A stretch of DNA of 64,000 nucleotides from Petropleomorpha daqingensis (lineage in GTDB: Bacteria > Actinomycetota > Actinomycetes > Mycobacteriales > Geodermatophilaceae), in assembly GCF_013408985.1 (NCBI RefSeq), contig NZ_JACBZT010000001.1:1612001-1676000 (forward strand), read 5' to 3'. The translations under genes and the position numbers were made by a program. Positions 36,067 to 44,658 of the stretch are shown here, one piece after another. Each line of letters opens with the position of its first letter. The stretch's first letter is position 1. A model generated the notes under the pieces. That model ran no database searches, was not told the DNA's origin, and worked only from the letters and a program-made list of their open reading frames with translations.

Positions 36067-37821
36067 TCAGCCGCGCGTCTCGGGGAACAGCAGGTCGACG
36101 AACCGCGCCGCGGTCGGCTGCGGCTCGTGGTTGGCCAGGCCCGGGCGCTCGTTGGCCTCGATGAAGACGTGGTCGGGGCCGTCGACGTCGGGGACGAGGA
36201 AGTCGATCCCGGTCACCGGGATCCCGATCGCCCGGCTGGCACGGACGGCGGCCTCCGCGAGCTGCGGGTGCAGCCGGTCGGTGACGTCGTCGATCGTGCC
36301 GCCGGTGTGCAGGTTCGCCGTCCGCCTCACCCGGATCTGCTCGCCCGACGACGGGACGTCGTCCAGCGCGAAGCCGGCGTCCTCGACCACCTCGGCCGTG
36401 ATGTCGTCGACCGGGATCGTCGACTCCCCGCCGGTGGCCCGCGCGCGCCGACGGCTGGTCCGCTCGATCAGCTCGCGCACGCTGGACCGGCCGTCGCCGA
36501 TCACCTCGGCCGGACGGCGGACCGCGGCGGCGACCACGCGGTGGTCGATGACGACGACCCGCAGGTCGTCACCGTCCACCAGCTCCTCCACCAGCACGTC
36601 GGGGCAGAACTGCGCCGCGGTCGCCACGGCCCGCTCCAGTCCCTCCCGGTCGCGCACGCCGACGGTGATCCCCCGGCCCTGCTCGCCGCGGGCCGGCTTC
36701 ACGACCACCTCGCCGACCTCGTCGAGCAGCGCGCTCGCCGCGTCGAGCTCGCCCTCGGCGGCGGTGGCGCCCCGGGGCACCCGCACGCCGGCCCGCTCCA
36801 TGAGCCGGCGGGTCACGCGCTTGTCGTCGCAGCGGCTCATGGCCACCGCGGAGGTGAACTCCGAGAGGGACTCGATGGTCAGCACGCTGCGGCCGCCCAG
36901 CGACAGCCGCAGCTCGCCGGACTCGGCGTCGGTGACCTCCACGCGGATCCCGCGGCGCAGCGCCTCGTCGGCGATGATCCGGGCGTAGGGGTTGAGGTCG
37001 TCGAGCTGGGCCGGCTGCGCGGCGAACAGCGGCGAGTTGATCGGGTTCTTCCGCTTCACGCACACGGCGTTGACCTGGCCGAACCCGAGCTTGCGGTACA
37101 GCGCGATCGCCGCGTCGTTGGTGTGCAGGACCGACAGGTCGAGGTAGGCGCGGCCGCGGGCGGCGTACCGCTCGGCCAGCACCCGGACCAGCCCCTCGCC
37201 GGTGCCGGTGGGCGCGTCCTGGGCGTCGACGGCGAGGCACCACAGGCTGGTGCCGCCCTCCGGATCGCCGAAGGCCAGCTCGTGGTCCACCCCCGTGACC
37301 GTGCCGATGATCTCGCCGGTGCGGCGGTCCTCGGCCACGAGATAGGTGAAGGCGCGGGTGCGGTGGTTGGCCCACATGGTCACCGCATCGGCCAGCACCA
37401 TGCCGTTGTGCGCGTAGATGTCGTTGATCCGGTTCATCTCCGCGGCGGAGGTCACCGTGCGCACGAAGACCCCGCGGATCACGTCCGGCCGCGGCCGGTA
37501 GCGGTGCAGGTCGAGCCGCAGCGTCAGCGACGGGTCGAGGAACAGCTCGTCGGGGGCCAGCCCGATCAGCACCTGCGGATCGCGCGGGTAGATGCAGATG
37601 TCCCGGCGCCCGGACTCCTCGGCGCGCAGCGCGTCGAGGACGCCGCGCAGGTCGGCGAAGGTGTGGCCGAAGACCAGCCGGCCCCACCCGAGGTCCAGGA
37701 CGACGTCGGACTCCATGCCGCGCCGCTGGTGGGCGGACGGGCGCTTCTCCGAGCGGCTGGTGAGCGTCGGGGGCGGGCTGCCGCGGCGGCGCGCGCCGGC
37801 CACGCGTGGTTCGGCTCCCAT
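36067..37821 (-). CDS. ngg: N-acetylglutaminylglutamine synthetase (GNAT + ATP-grasp)
   Basis: 584 aa. A GNAT acetyltransferase-like half (about 110-290, ending [22 protein letters not shown]) is fused to an ATP-grasp half (about 300-580, [17 protein letters not shown], then [14 protein letters not shown]). This fusion next to an asnO-type amidotransferase is the known NAGGN pair, which makes the osmoprotectant N-acetylglutaminylglutamine amide. The first ~35 residues are Arg/Pro-rich and [12 protein letters not shown] may be the true N-terminus. It starts 4 bp after the asnO stop. Confidence 0.88.
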   Translation of the reverse strand: MGAEPRVAGARRRGSPPPTLTSRSEKRPSAHQRRGMESDVVLDLGWGRLVFGHTFADLRGVLDALRAEESGRRDICIYPRDPQVLIGLAPDELFLDPSLTLRLDLHRYRPRPDVIRGVFVRTVTSAAEMNRINDIYAHNGMVLADAVTMWANHRTRAFTYLVAEDRRTGEIIGTVTGVDHELAFGDPEGGTSLWCLAVDAQDAPTGTGEGLVRVLAERYAARGRAYLDLSVLHTNDAAIALYRKLGFGQVNAVCVKRKNPINSPLFAAQPAQLDDLNPYARIIADEALRRGIRVEVTDAESGELRLSLGGRSVLTIESLSEFTSAVAMSRCDDKRVTRRLMERAGVRVPRGATAAEGELDAASALLDEVGEVVVKPARGEQGRGITVGVRDREGLERAVATAAQFCPDVLVEELVDGDDLRVVVIDHRVVAAAVRRPAEVIGDGRSSVRELIERTSRRRARATGGESTIPVDDITAEVVEDAGFALDDVPSSGEQIRVRRTANLHTGGTIDDVTDRLHPQLAEAAVRASRAIGIPVTGIDFLVPDVDGPDHVFIEANERPGLANHEPQPTAARFVDLLFPETRG

Positions 37822-37825
37822 CGGT

Positions 37826-39607
37826 TCAGACCCCGTGGGTCTGCAGCCACAGCTCCAGCAGGCCCAGCTGCCACAGCTTGTTGCCCTTGAGCGGGGTCAG
37901 CTCCCCGTTCGGGTCGGCCAGCAGGGCGTCGACGTACTCGGGGCGGAACAGCCCGCGCTCGCGCGCCGCCTGCCCGCACAGCGCGTCGCGGACCATGTCG
38001 AGCACCTTGCCCTCGAGGTGGGTGATCGCCGGGACCGGGAAGTAGCCCTTCGGCCGGTCGATCACCTCCGCCGGGATGATCCGGCGGCCGATCGCCTTGA
38101 GCACGCCCTTGCCGCCGTCGGCGAGCTTGAGCTCCGGCGGGCAGGCCGCGGCCAGCTCGACCAGGTCGTGGTCGAGGAACGGCACGCGGGCCTCCAGCCC
38201 CCACGCCATGGACATGTTGTCCACGCGCTTGACCGGGTCGTCGACGAGCATCACCTCGCTGTCCAGGCGCAGCGCGGCGTCCACCGCCGTCCCGGCGCCG
38301 TCGGCGAGCATGTGCCGGCGCACGAACGCCAGCGACGGGTCGCCGTCGGCCCGGTACCGGTCGGTGACCAGCCGGGCCATGTCGTCGTCGTCCCGGTCGA
38401 AGAAGCGCTCGGCGTAGGCCGCGACGCCCTGCTCGGGCGAGAGCCCGGCCAGCGGCGGGTACCAGTGGTAGCCGGCGAACACCTCGTCGGCGCCCTGCCC
38501 GGACTGGACCACCTTGATCGACTGGCTCACCCGCTCGCTGAGCAGGTCGAAGGCGACGACGTCGTGGCTGACCATGGGCTCGCTCATGGCGCCGATGGCG
38601 TGGTCGAGCGCGCCGGCGAGCTCGTCGGAGGAGACCCGGATGCGGTGGTGGTCGGTGCCGAAGTGCTCGGCGATGACGTCGGAGTAGCGGAACTCGTCGC
38701 CCGCTCGCCCGGCCACCGCCTCGAAGCCGATGCTGAACGTGGCCAGCCCGGTCTGCCCCTCCTGCGCGAGCAGGCCGACGATGAGGCTCGAGTCGAGGCC
38801 ACCGGAGAGCAGCACGCCGACCGGGATGTCGGCGACCAGCCGGCGCCGGACGGCGACCCGCAGCGCCTCCTCGATCGCGTCCTCCCAGTCGCAGGCCGAC
38901 CAGCCCTCGTGCTCGGGACGGCGCTCGTACCGCGGCTGCCAGTAGCGGTGCTCGCGGCTGGTGCCGTCGGCCTCGATCACCCGGACGGTGGCGGGCGGGA
39001 GCTTGCGGACGCCGGCCAGGATCGTGTGCGGCGCGGGGACGACGGCGTGCCAGGTCAGGTAGTGGTGCAGGGCGACGGGGTCGATCGAGGTGTCGACGTC
39101 GCCGCCGCGGAGCAGCGCCGGCAGCGAGGAGGCGAAGCGCAACCGGTCCGGCGTCTCGGCCAGGTAGAGCGGCTTGATGCCCAGCCGGTCGCGGGCCATG
39201 ACCACCCGGCCGGTGTCGCGCTCGTGGATCACCACGGCGAACATGCCGTGCAGGTGGTCGACGACGTCGGTGCCCCAGTGGTGGTAGCCCTTGATCAGGA
39301 CCTCGGTGTCGCTGGTGGAGAAGAACCGGTAGCCGTGGCCCTCCAGCTCGGCGCGCAGCTCCTGGTAGTCGTAGATGCAGCCGTTGAAGACGGCGGTCAG
39401 GCCGAGCTCGTTGTCGACCATCGGCTGGGCCCCGTGCGGGGAGAGGTCGATCACCGACAGCCGCCGGTGGCCGAGGGCGACCCGGCCGGAGCTCCAGGCG
39501 CCCTGCCCGTCCGGCCCGCGGGGCACGAGCGCGCAGACCATGCGGTCCACGGCCGCGGTATCGGCCAGGGAGCCGTCGAAGGTGATCTCGCCGGAGAGGC
39601 CGCACAT
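37826..39607 (-). CDS. asnO: N-acetylglutaminylglutamine amidotransferase (AsnB-like)
   Basis: 593 aa from the ATG at 39607, chosen because MCGLSGEI places the catalytic Cys at position 2, as class II glutamine amidotransferases require. The GATase II half covers ~1-215, including RGPDGQGAW and GHRRLSVIDLS. The synthetase half at ~230-580 has the PP-loop LLSGGLDSS and QSGQGADEVFAGY. It supplies the terminal amide in NAGGN synthesis, with the adjacent ngg gene. An in-frame ATG at 39640 would bury the Cys and is rejected. Confidence 0.9.
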   Translation of the reverse strand: MCGLSGEITFDGSLADTAAVDRMVCALVPRGPDGQGAWSSGRVALGHRRLSVIDLSPHGAQPMVDNELGLTAVFNGCIYDYQELRAELEGHGYRFFSTSDTEVLIKGYHHWGTDVVDHLHGMFAVVIHERDTGRVVMARDRLGIKPLYLAETPDRLRFASSLPALLRGGDVDTSIDPVALHHYLTWHAVVPAPHTILAGVRKLPPATVRVIEADGTSREHRYWQPRYERRPEHEGWSACDWEDAIEEALRVAVRRRLVADIPVGVLLSGGLDSSLIVGLLAQEGQTGLATFSIGFEAVAGRAGDEFRYSDVIAEHFGTDHHRIRVSSDELAGALDHAIGAMSEPMVSHDVVAFDLLSERVSQSIKVVQSGQGADEVFAGYHWYPPLAGLSPEQGVAAYAERFFDRDDDDMARLVTDRYRADGDPSLAFVRRHMLADGAGTAVDAALRLDSEVMLVDDPVKRVDNMSMAWGLEARVPFLDHDLVELAAACPPELKLADGGKGVLKAIGRRIIPAEVIDRPKGYFPVPAITHLEGKVLDMVRDALCGQAARERGLFRPEYVDALLADPNGELTPLKGNKLWQLGLLELWLQTHGV

Positions 39608-39658
39608 GCGTTCTGATCTAACCGGCTTCCGCGCCGGCATGCCTCCGGACGACCGAGA

Positions 39659-40120
39659 TCACATCGGGCGGTCCAGCGCGGCGAGGGCCTTGGCCGCGTG
39701 CCGGCCGAACCGGAACTCGCTGCGGACCACCTCGGTCACCCGCCCGTTCGCGCCGACGACCACGGTGTGCCGCCTCACCGGAGCGGCGGCGATCGAGCGG
39801 CTCACCCCGTAGGCGGCGCAGACCGCGCCGTCGGCGTCCGAGAGCAGCGGGAAGTCGAACCCTTCCTGCTCGGCGAACGCGCGTTGCCGCTCGACGCTGT
39901 CCCGGCTGATCCCGATGGGCTGGGCGCCGAGGGAGGTGAAGTCGGCCGTGCGGTCCCGGACGCCGCACATCTCCTTGGTGCAGCCGCCGCTGCCGGCCAG
40001 CGGGTAGAAGAAGATCGCCACCGGCCCGTTGCGCAGGAGATCCGAGAGGCTGCGCGGGATGCCGAACTGGTCGGGGAGCTCGAAGTCGGGGGCCACGTCG
40101 TCCGGCTGCATGGCGGGCAT
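39659..40120 (-). CDS. bcp: Bcp/AhpC-type peroxiredoxin
   Basis: 153 aa from the ATG at 40120. Thioredoxin-fold peroxidase with VAPDFELPDQFG, then FFYPLAGSGGCTKEMCGVRD, where the first Cys is the expected peroxidatic one and the second the resolving one, five residues apart as in Bcp. Arg in RHTVVVGANG supports the active site. It reduces peroxides using thioredoxin. A GTG at 40156 is in frame but lies in the parS-like palindrome and has no ribosome site. It is 51 bp upstream of asnO on the same strand. Confidence 0.87.
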   Translation of the reverse strand: MPAMQPDDVAPDFELPDQFGIPRSLSDLLRNGPVAIFFYPLAGSGGCTKEMCGVRDRTADFTSLGAQPIGISRDSVERQRAFAEQEGFDFPLLSDADGAVCAAYGVSRSIAAAPVRRHTVVVGANGRVTEVVRSEFRFGRHAAKALAALDRPM

Positions 40121-40149
40121 TCGCAGCCGCCCGACCAGCCGGTTCACCT

Positions 40150-40163
40150 GTTCCACGTGGAAC
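40150..40163. other. parS-like palindrome GTTCCACGTGGAAC
   Basis: A perfect 14-bp palindrome in an intergenic gap. The ParB-binding site of many bacteria is close to TGTTTCACGTGAAACA, and the B. subtilis site has the left half TGTTCCACGTG, which is identical here (40149-40159). A related site is at 54464. This suggests a chromosome-partition site. Confidence 0.5.
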
Positions 40164-40166
40164 GCC

Positions 40167-40252
40167 GGTGATCAGGTTCCCTGATCGAAGGCTGTCCTCC
40201 CGCAGCAGCGTTGGTGCAGGAGGACAGCCGTTGATCAGGTCACCTGATCACC
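40167..40252 (-). terminator. Long inverted repeat after the secreted protease gene
   Basis: 34-nt arms (40167-40200 and 40219-40252) pair with four mismatches around an 18-nt loop. Each arm holds GATCAGG/CCTGATC palindromes and an 11-bp GGCTGTCCTCC block. It starts 14 bp after the protease stop, so a terminator is likely. Its length and internal symmetry are unusual. Confidence 0.55.
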
Positions 40253-40266
40253 GCTCGGTGCCGGCG

Positions 40267-41742
40267 TCAGCCGCGGAGGCGGTCGACGGCGGCGACGACG
40301 TCGACCAGGCCGGTGCCCTTGTCGAACGAGGTCGAGTAGCCGCCGACCGACCGGTAGGCCGCCCCGTTCGAGTACTGGTACGCGCTGCCCTTCAGCGCCG
40401 CCTCGATCTCCGCGGCGGTCGCGGACGGGTCGGCCTGGAAGAGCTGCGCCACGATGCCGGCGATGTGCGGGGCCGCCATCGAGGTGCCGCTGATCGTGTT
40501 GAACGTGCCGATGTCCAGCGGCCCGGGCCCGTTCTGCGGTGCCAGCCCGGTGGAGCAGATCGGCAGGTACACCCGGCAGGAGCTGGTGATGTTCTCGCCC
40601 GGGGCGGAGATGTCCGGCCAGGTCGACGGGTCGGCCGAGTCGCCGCGCGAGGAGTAGTCGCTCACCGTGCCGTCGCGGGTGCCGGTGTCCTGGTCGAAGT
40701 AGGAGGCGACCGAGATGATGCCGCCGGTCGGGTCCTGGCCGGGCGGGTTGGTCAGGGACGACGAGCCGTCGCCCCCGTCGTTGCCGGCGGCCCAGACGGT
40801 GACGACGCCCTCGGCCGCCAGCGCGTCCTGCAGCTTGACGGTGGCCGAGTTCGGGTCGAACGCGCCGCCGCCGGTGGGGCCGTAGGAGTTGTTGGTGACC
40901 TTGATCGGCGGGCAGGTGCTCGCCGGGACGCCGGCGCCGCAGGGCGCGTCGTGGTGCTCGAGGACCCAGTTGAGCGCGGAGTCGGCGCCCACGATCAGCA
41001 GCACCGCGCCGGTGGAGATGTCCACGAGGCTCGCGCCGGGCGCGGCACCCTGCAGCTGCGTCCCGTCGGTCAGCGTGGTCGGCCGCCCCGCGACGATGCC
41101 GTTGACGTGCGTGCCGTGACCGCCGCCGGAGATCGTGTCGGTGTCGAGGGAGTTCGGCACCTGGACCACGCAGTCGCTGCTGGTGTTGGACTCGTCGAGG
41201 CAGACGCTCTTGTAGCTGGCGACGACGGCGCTGGTGCCGTCGCTGTTCTGCAGGAACGGGTGGGTCGGGTCGACGCCGGAGTCGATGACCGCCACCGAGA
41301 CCCCGCTGCCGTCCAGCGGCTGCCCGTTCGCGCCGGTGAGCGTGCTGACCGCCTCCGCGCCGCGGGTGGCGGTGTTGGAGGTCTGGTCGAAGAACTCGAT
41401 CGGGCTGTTGCCCTCGAGGTAGGTCACGCCCGGCTGGCTGCGGGCGGCCTGGACCTGGCTGCCGGTGCCCGAGGCGACGACGACGCCGATCTTCTCGAAC
41501 TCGGTGATCGACCGCATGCCCGTCGCCTGCACGGCCGAGCGGGCGGCGGCGATGTCCGTGCCGTGCACGAGCACGGTGGTCGGCGTCGCGGCGGCCAGCG
41601 TGGACAGCTGGTGGGACAGGAAGGCCTGGACGGGCGCCAGGGACGGGGTGGCGGGGGCGGCCTGTGCGGGGGAGACGGCGAAGACGGCGGCGACGACGGC
41701 CGCCACGCTCCCCACTCCCAGCGCTCGGCGGGACCGGCTCAA
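40267..41742 (-). CDS. Secreted subtilisin-like (S8) serine protease
   Basis: 491 aa from a TTG at 41742, chosen because GAGGAG sits 5-10 nt ahead and the protein then begins with a classic signal peptide (MSRSRRALGVGSVAAVVAA..., cleavage after SPAQA at ~28). An I9-like propeptide follows at ~45-125. The catalytic triad is in AVIDSGVDPTHP (Asp), GGHGTHVNGIVAG (His) and ISGTSMAAPHIAG (Ser), with the oxyanion Asn in NNSYG. It is probably exported by Sec and active outside the cell. Five Cys in the catalytic part could form disulfides. No cell-wall anchor or membrane helix is seen at the C-terminus. Confidence 0.9.
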   Translation of the reverse strand: MSRSRRALGVGSVAAVVAAVFAVSPAQAAPATPSLAPVQAFLSHQLSTLAAATPTTVLVHGTDIAAARSAVQATGMRSITEFEKIGVVVASGTGSQVQAARSQPGVTYLEGNSPIEFFDQTSNTATRGAEAVSTLTGANGQPLDGSGVSVAVIDSGVDPTHPFLQNSDGTSAVVASYKSVCLDESNTSSDCVVQVPNSLDTDTISGGGHGTHVNGIVAGRPTTLTDGTQLQGAAPGASLVDISTGAVLLIVGADSALNWVLEHHDAPCGAGVPASTCPPIKVTNNSYGPTGGGAFDPNSATVKLQDALAAEGVVTVWAAGNDGGDGSSSLTNPPGQDPTGGIISVASYFDQDTGTRDGTVSDYSSRGDSADPSTWPDISAPGENITSSCRVYLPICSTGLAPQNGPGPLDIGTFNTISGTSMAAPHIAGIVAQLFQADPSATAAEIEAALKGSAYQYSNGAAYRSVGGYSTSFDKGTGLVDVVAAVDRLRG

Positions 41743-41828
41743 AGACGCTCCTCGGGTCAGGTGCGAAACACGGCTCTGTGTGGCCTGTCTGAACGAGCGA
41801 CCGCCGCAGGGGTTACCGGTTGGTAGGA

Positions 41829-41834
41829 GAAACT
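41829..41834 (+). promoter_or_regulatory. -10-like GAAACT for leaderless lhgO
   Basis: GAAACT, 6 nt before GTG 41841, in the 98-bp divergent gap shared with the protease gene. Confidence 0.3.
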
Positions 41835-41840
41835 GGACGG

Positions 41841-43052
41841 GTGCCAACGCCGGGCGAGGAACGGATCGGGGTCATCGGGGCCGGCATCGTGGGGCTGGCG
41901 GTCGCGCGACGGCTCGCGCAGCTGCGGCCGGACGCGCAGATCACGGTGGTGGACAAGGAGTCCGACGTCGCCGTCCACCAGACCGGCCACAACAGCGGCG
42001 TCGTCCACGCCGGGATCTACTACGCGCCCGGCTCGCTCAAGGCGCGGCTGTGCACCCGCGGCCGCGGCCTGCTGCGCGAGTTCTGCGACGAGCACGGCAT
42101 CGCCTACGACGAGTGCGGCAAGCTCGTCGTGGCGCGGAACGACGACGAGCTGCCGAAGCTGCGCGAGATCGAGCGCCGGGCGGCCGAGAACGGCGTCCCC
42201 GGCGTGCGGTGGCTCTCCGGTGCCGAGCTGACCGAGATCGAGCCGGCGGCGGTGGGCGCGGCGGCGCTGCACTCGCCGCACACCGCGATCGTCGACTACC
42301 GGGCGGTCGCGCGGGCCATGGCCGAGGCGCTGGCGGCGACGGGGCACGAGGTCCGGCTGGGCTTCGAGGTCACCGGGCTGCGCCGCGAGCTGGGCGGCGA
42401 GGTGGTGGTGTGCTCCGCCGACGAGGCGTTCGCCGTCGACCGGCTGGTCGTCTGCGCCGGGCTGCAGACCGACCGCGTCGCGCGGCTGGCCGGGGACGAG
42501 AAGGGCCCGGCGATCGTGCCCTTCCGCGGCGAGTACTACCGGCTGGTGCCCGAGCGCGAGCACCTGGTCCGCGGGCTGATCTACCCGGTGCCCGATCCGC
42601 GCTACCCGTTCCTGGGCGTGCACTTCACGCGGCGGATCGGCGGCGGCGTGGACGTCGGGCCGAACGCCGTCCTGGCGCTGGCCCGGGAGGGCTACACCTG
42701 GGGCCGCGTGCGGCCGGGTGAGCTCGCCGCGACGGTCGGCTGGCCCGGCATGCGGCCGCTCGCCCGGCGGCACTGGCGGATGGGGCTGAAGGAGCTCCGC
42801 GGCTCGCTGTCGAAGAAGGCGTTCATGGCCGCGGCCCAGGAGTACGTCCCGGAGGTCACCGCGGACGACGTGGTGAAGGCGCCGGCCGGCGTGCGCGCGC
42901 AGGCGGTCGACCGGGACGGCACGCTGGTCGACGACTTCCGGATCCACCAGGTCGGGCCGGTGGTCACGGTCCGGAACGCGCCGTCCCCGGCCGCGACGTC
43001 GGCGCTGGCCATCGGCGAGCACATCGCCGATCGGGTGCTCGCCGGGGTCTGA
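41841..43052 (+). CDS. lhgO: L-2-hydroxyglutarate oxidase
   Basis: 403 aa FAD enzyme of the DAAO family. The dinucleotide fold is at the N-terminus (IGVIGAGIVGLAVARRLA). HQTGHNSGVVHAGIYY is the LhgO signature near residue 50, YPVPDPRYPFLGVHFTRR is near residue 260, and a C-terminal NAPSPAATSALAIGEHIAD closes the FAD site. It oxidises L-2-hydroxyglutarate to 2-oxoglutarate, a repair or catabolic reaction. GTG 41841 fits the leaderless -10 spacing; TTG 41820 would add seven residues. Confidence 0.92.
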   Translation: MPTPGEERIGVIGAGIVGLAVARRLAQLRPDAQITVVDKESDVAVHQTGHNSGVVHAGIYYAPGSLKARLCTRGRGLLREFCDEHGIAYDECGKLVVARNDDELPKLREIERRAAENGVPGVRWLSGAELTEIEPAAVGAAALHSPHTAIVDYRAVARAMAEALAATGHEVRLGFEVTGLRRELGGEVVVCSADEAFAVDRLVVCAGLQTDRVARLAGDEKGPAIVPFRGEYYRLVPEREHLVRGLIYPVPDPRYPFLGVHFTRRIGGGVDVGPNAVLALAREGYTWGRVRPGELAATVGWPGMRPLARRHWRMGLKELRGSLSKKAFMAAAQEYVPEVTADDVVKAPAGVRAQAVDRDGTLVDDFRIHQVGPVVTVRNAPSPAATSALAIGEHIADRVLAGV

Positions 43053-43075
43053 CGACGGTCGGGGAGGATGGCGGC

Positions 43076-43105
43076 ATGCCCGCCGATCTCCCGACGCGCC
43101 CGTGA
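43076..43105 (+). CDS. Nine-codon leader ORF (MPADLPTRP)
   Basis: ATG 43076 has a GAGGAT -10-like hexamer 6 nt ahead (leaderless geometry) and ends in TGA 43103-43105, which overlaps the GTG 43102 of the next gene as GTGA. Translation of this short ORF would deliver ribosomes to the membrane-protein gene. Coding is supported only by this layout. Confidence 0.35.
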   Translation: MPADLPTRP

Positions 43106-43464
43106 CGACGCTCGCCGTCCTGGTCACGGTGGCCGCGGGGCTGCTGGCCGTCGTCGGGGTGGTCTCCACGGCGGCCGGGCGGCGGACCGGTCAGCTGCAC
43201 CTCGCCGCTGCCGCGCTGCTGGAGGTGCTGCTGCTGGTCCAGGCGGTCGTCGCCGTCGCCGGGCTGATCGGCGGCCACCACCCGAAGGAGACCGCCGCCT
43301 TCCTCGGCTACCTGGTCGGCCTGGTCCTCGTCCCGGTCGCGGGCGTGCTGTGGGCGCGCAGCGAGCCCACCCGCTGGGCCGGCACGGTGCTGGTCGTGGC
43401 CGCGGTCGTCGTCGCCATCATGGACTGGCGGCTCATCCAGCTCTGGAACGTCACCGGTGCCTGA
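43102..43464 (+). CDS. Small four-helix membrane protein, unknown function
   Basis: 120 aa, four predicted membrane helices (about 4-24, 34-56, 66-84, 91-109) with short loops and one exposed HHPKE loop near residue 60. No family recognised. The GTG start overlaps the stop of a nine-codon leader ORF, and its 3' end overlaps the next membrane protein by 8 bp, so the two are co-expressed and may form a complex. Confidence 0.65.
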   Translation: MTTLAVLVTVAAGLLAVVGVVSTAAGRRTGQLHLAAAALLEVLLLVQAVVAVAGLIGGHHPKETAAFLGYLVGLVLVPVAGVLWARSEPTRWAGTVLVVAAVVVAIMDWRLIQLWNVTGA

Positions 43465-43885
43465 GCAGCCGGCGGACACCGCGGCCGGCCCCGGCCGGGT
43501 GCTGGTCGGGCTGTATGGCCTGTTCGCCCTCGCCGCCGGGGCTCGCGCCGCCGTGCAGCTGGCCACGAACTTCGCCGAGGCCCCGGTCGCCTACCTGCTG
43601 TCGGCGCTCGCCGCGGTGATCTACGTGGTGGCCACGATCGGGCTGGTCCGCGGCGGTCCGGGCGGACGGCGGACCGCGATGATCGCCTGCACCGTGGAGC
43701 TGGTGGGCGTGCTCGTCGTCGGCACGCTGTCGCTGACCGACCGGGCCGCCTTCCCCGACGCCACCGTCTGGTCGGTGTACGGCAAGGGCTACGGGTTCGT
43801 CCCGCTCGTGCTGCCGGTGCTGGGCCTGCTGTGGTTGCGGCACCAGGCCGAGCTCGCCGCGGACGACGACGAGCCCGCCGCCTAG
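43457..43885 (+). CDS. Small membrane protein, partner of the preceding gene
   Basis: 142 aa with about four membrane helices (17-37, 46-63, 72-92, 110-127) and an acidic C-terminal tail (ELAADDDEPAA). No family recognised; the fold is similar in outline to its upstream neighbour but shows no clear sequence identity to it. Its last four bases overlap, tail to tail, the stop of the minus-strand gene at 43882. Confidence 0.65.
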   Translation: MPEQPADTAAGPGRVLVGLYGLFALAAGARAAVQLATNFAEAPVAYLLSALAAVIYVVATIGLVRGGPGGRRTAMIACTVELVGVLVVGTLSLTDRAAFPDATVWSVYGKGYGFVPLVLPVLGLLWLRHQAELAADDDEPAA

Positions 43886-44520
43886 AAGTCCCCTCCGCCG
43901 TCGAAGTCGCCGCCGCCGTCGAAGCCACCGCCGTCGTCGTAGCCGCCGTCGGCGTAACCCTCGTCGTAGCCGGCCGCGTAGGCCTCCTCGTCGCCGCCGC
44001 CGAACAGGCCGCCGTCGCCCAGCCCGGTGTCGAACAGCGCGTCGGCGACCGCGGTGCCGATCACCAGCCCGCCGATCGTGCCCAGCAGGCTGCCGCCCAC
44101 GATGCTGCCGAAGCCCGGCCCGCCGTACCCGCCGCCGTACCCGCCGCCGTAGCCGGGGCCGGAGCCGCCGAACGCGCGCTCGAGAGTGCCGGGTCGGCGC
44201 ACCTCGGCCCGCGTCGCCGCACGCGCGAGGCTGCGCGGGTCGTCGGCCTGCGGGTTCTCCCCCGCGGCCGACAGCTGCTCGAGCACCTGCCGCCGCTGGT
44301 CCGGCGTGAGCTGGGCGAAGGCCTCGGCGTGCGCCTGCTCGATCTGGTCCGGCGGGGCGGTGCGCAGCAGGTAGCGGTAGCGCTCGATCGCCTGCTCGTC
44401 CGGCGTCCGGGCCCGCTGGCGGGACGGCTGGTCGTCGTAGCGGGCGTACCGGTCGTCGTACCGGTCGTCGTAGCGGTCGTACCGGTCGCGCCGGTTGAAG
44501 AGCCGGTCGAGCAGTCCCAT
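43882..44520 (-). CDS. Gly/Tyr/Asp-rich protein of unknown function
   Basis: 212 aa from the ATG at 44520 (MGLLDRLFNRRD). An Arg/Tyr/Asp repeat region (about 10-35, RYDDRYDDRY) comes first. A helical domain follows (about 40-110, TPDEQAIERYRYLLRTAPPD and LTPDQRRQVLEQLSAAGE), then GYGGG repeats, a Gly-rich membrane-like helix (SIVGGSLLGTIGGLVIGTAVAD, about 140-162), and a C-terminal run of YDEGYADGG and FDGGGDF repeats. Similar Gly-zipper proteins are common and uncharacterised in actinobacteria. No terminator separates it from the convergent gene. Confidence 0.7.
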   Translation of the reverse strand: MGLLDRLFNRRDRYDRYDDRYDDRYARYDDQPSRQRARTPDEQAIERYRYLLRTAPPDQIEQAHAEAFAQLTPDQRRQVLEQLSAAGENPQADDPRSLARAATRAEVRRPGTLERAFGGSGPGYGGGYGGGYGGPGFGSIVGGSLLGTIGGLVIGTAVADALFDTGLGDGGLFGGGDEEAYAAGYDEGYADGGYDDGGGFDGGGDFDGGGDF

Positions 44521-44646
44521 GGTCGTTGCCTCCCCCACTCAGCCTGTCCTCCTGGCACGAGCGACGCGACTGCGCCGTTCCCGCTCGGGGAAAGCCGCAG
44601 GCCCGGGAGGGCATCCCGGCCGTGGTGCGCGTCGCGAGCGCCCGGT

Positions 44647-44652
44647 TAGATT
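44647..44652 (+). promoter_or_regulatory. -10 TAGATT for a leaderless LOV-phosphatase mRNA
   Basis: TAGATT (TAnnnT) is followed by exactly 6 nt and then GTG 44659. No ribosome site is present. Confidence 0.5.
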
Positions 44653-44658
44653 GGTTGT

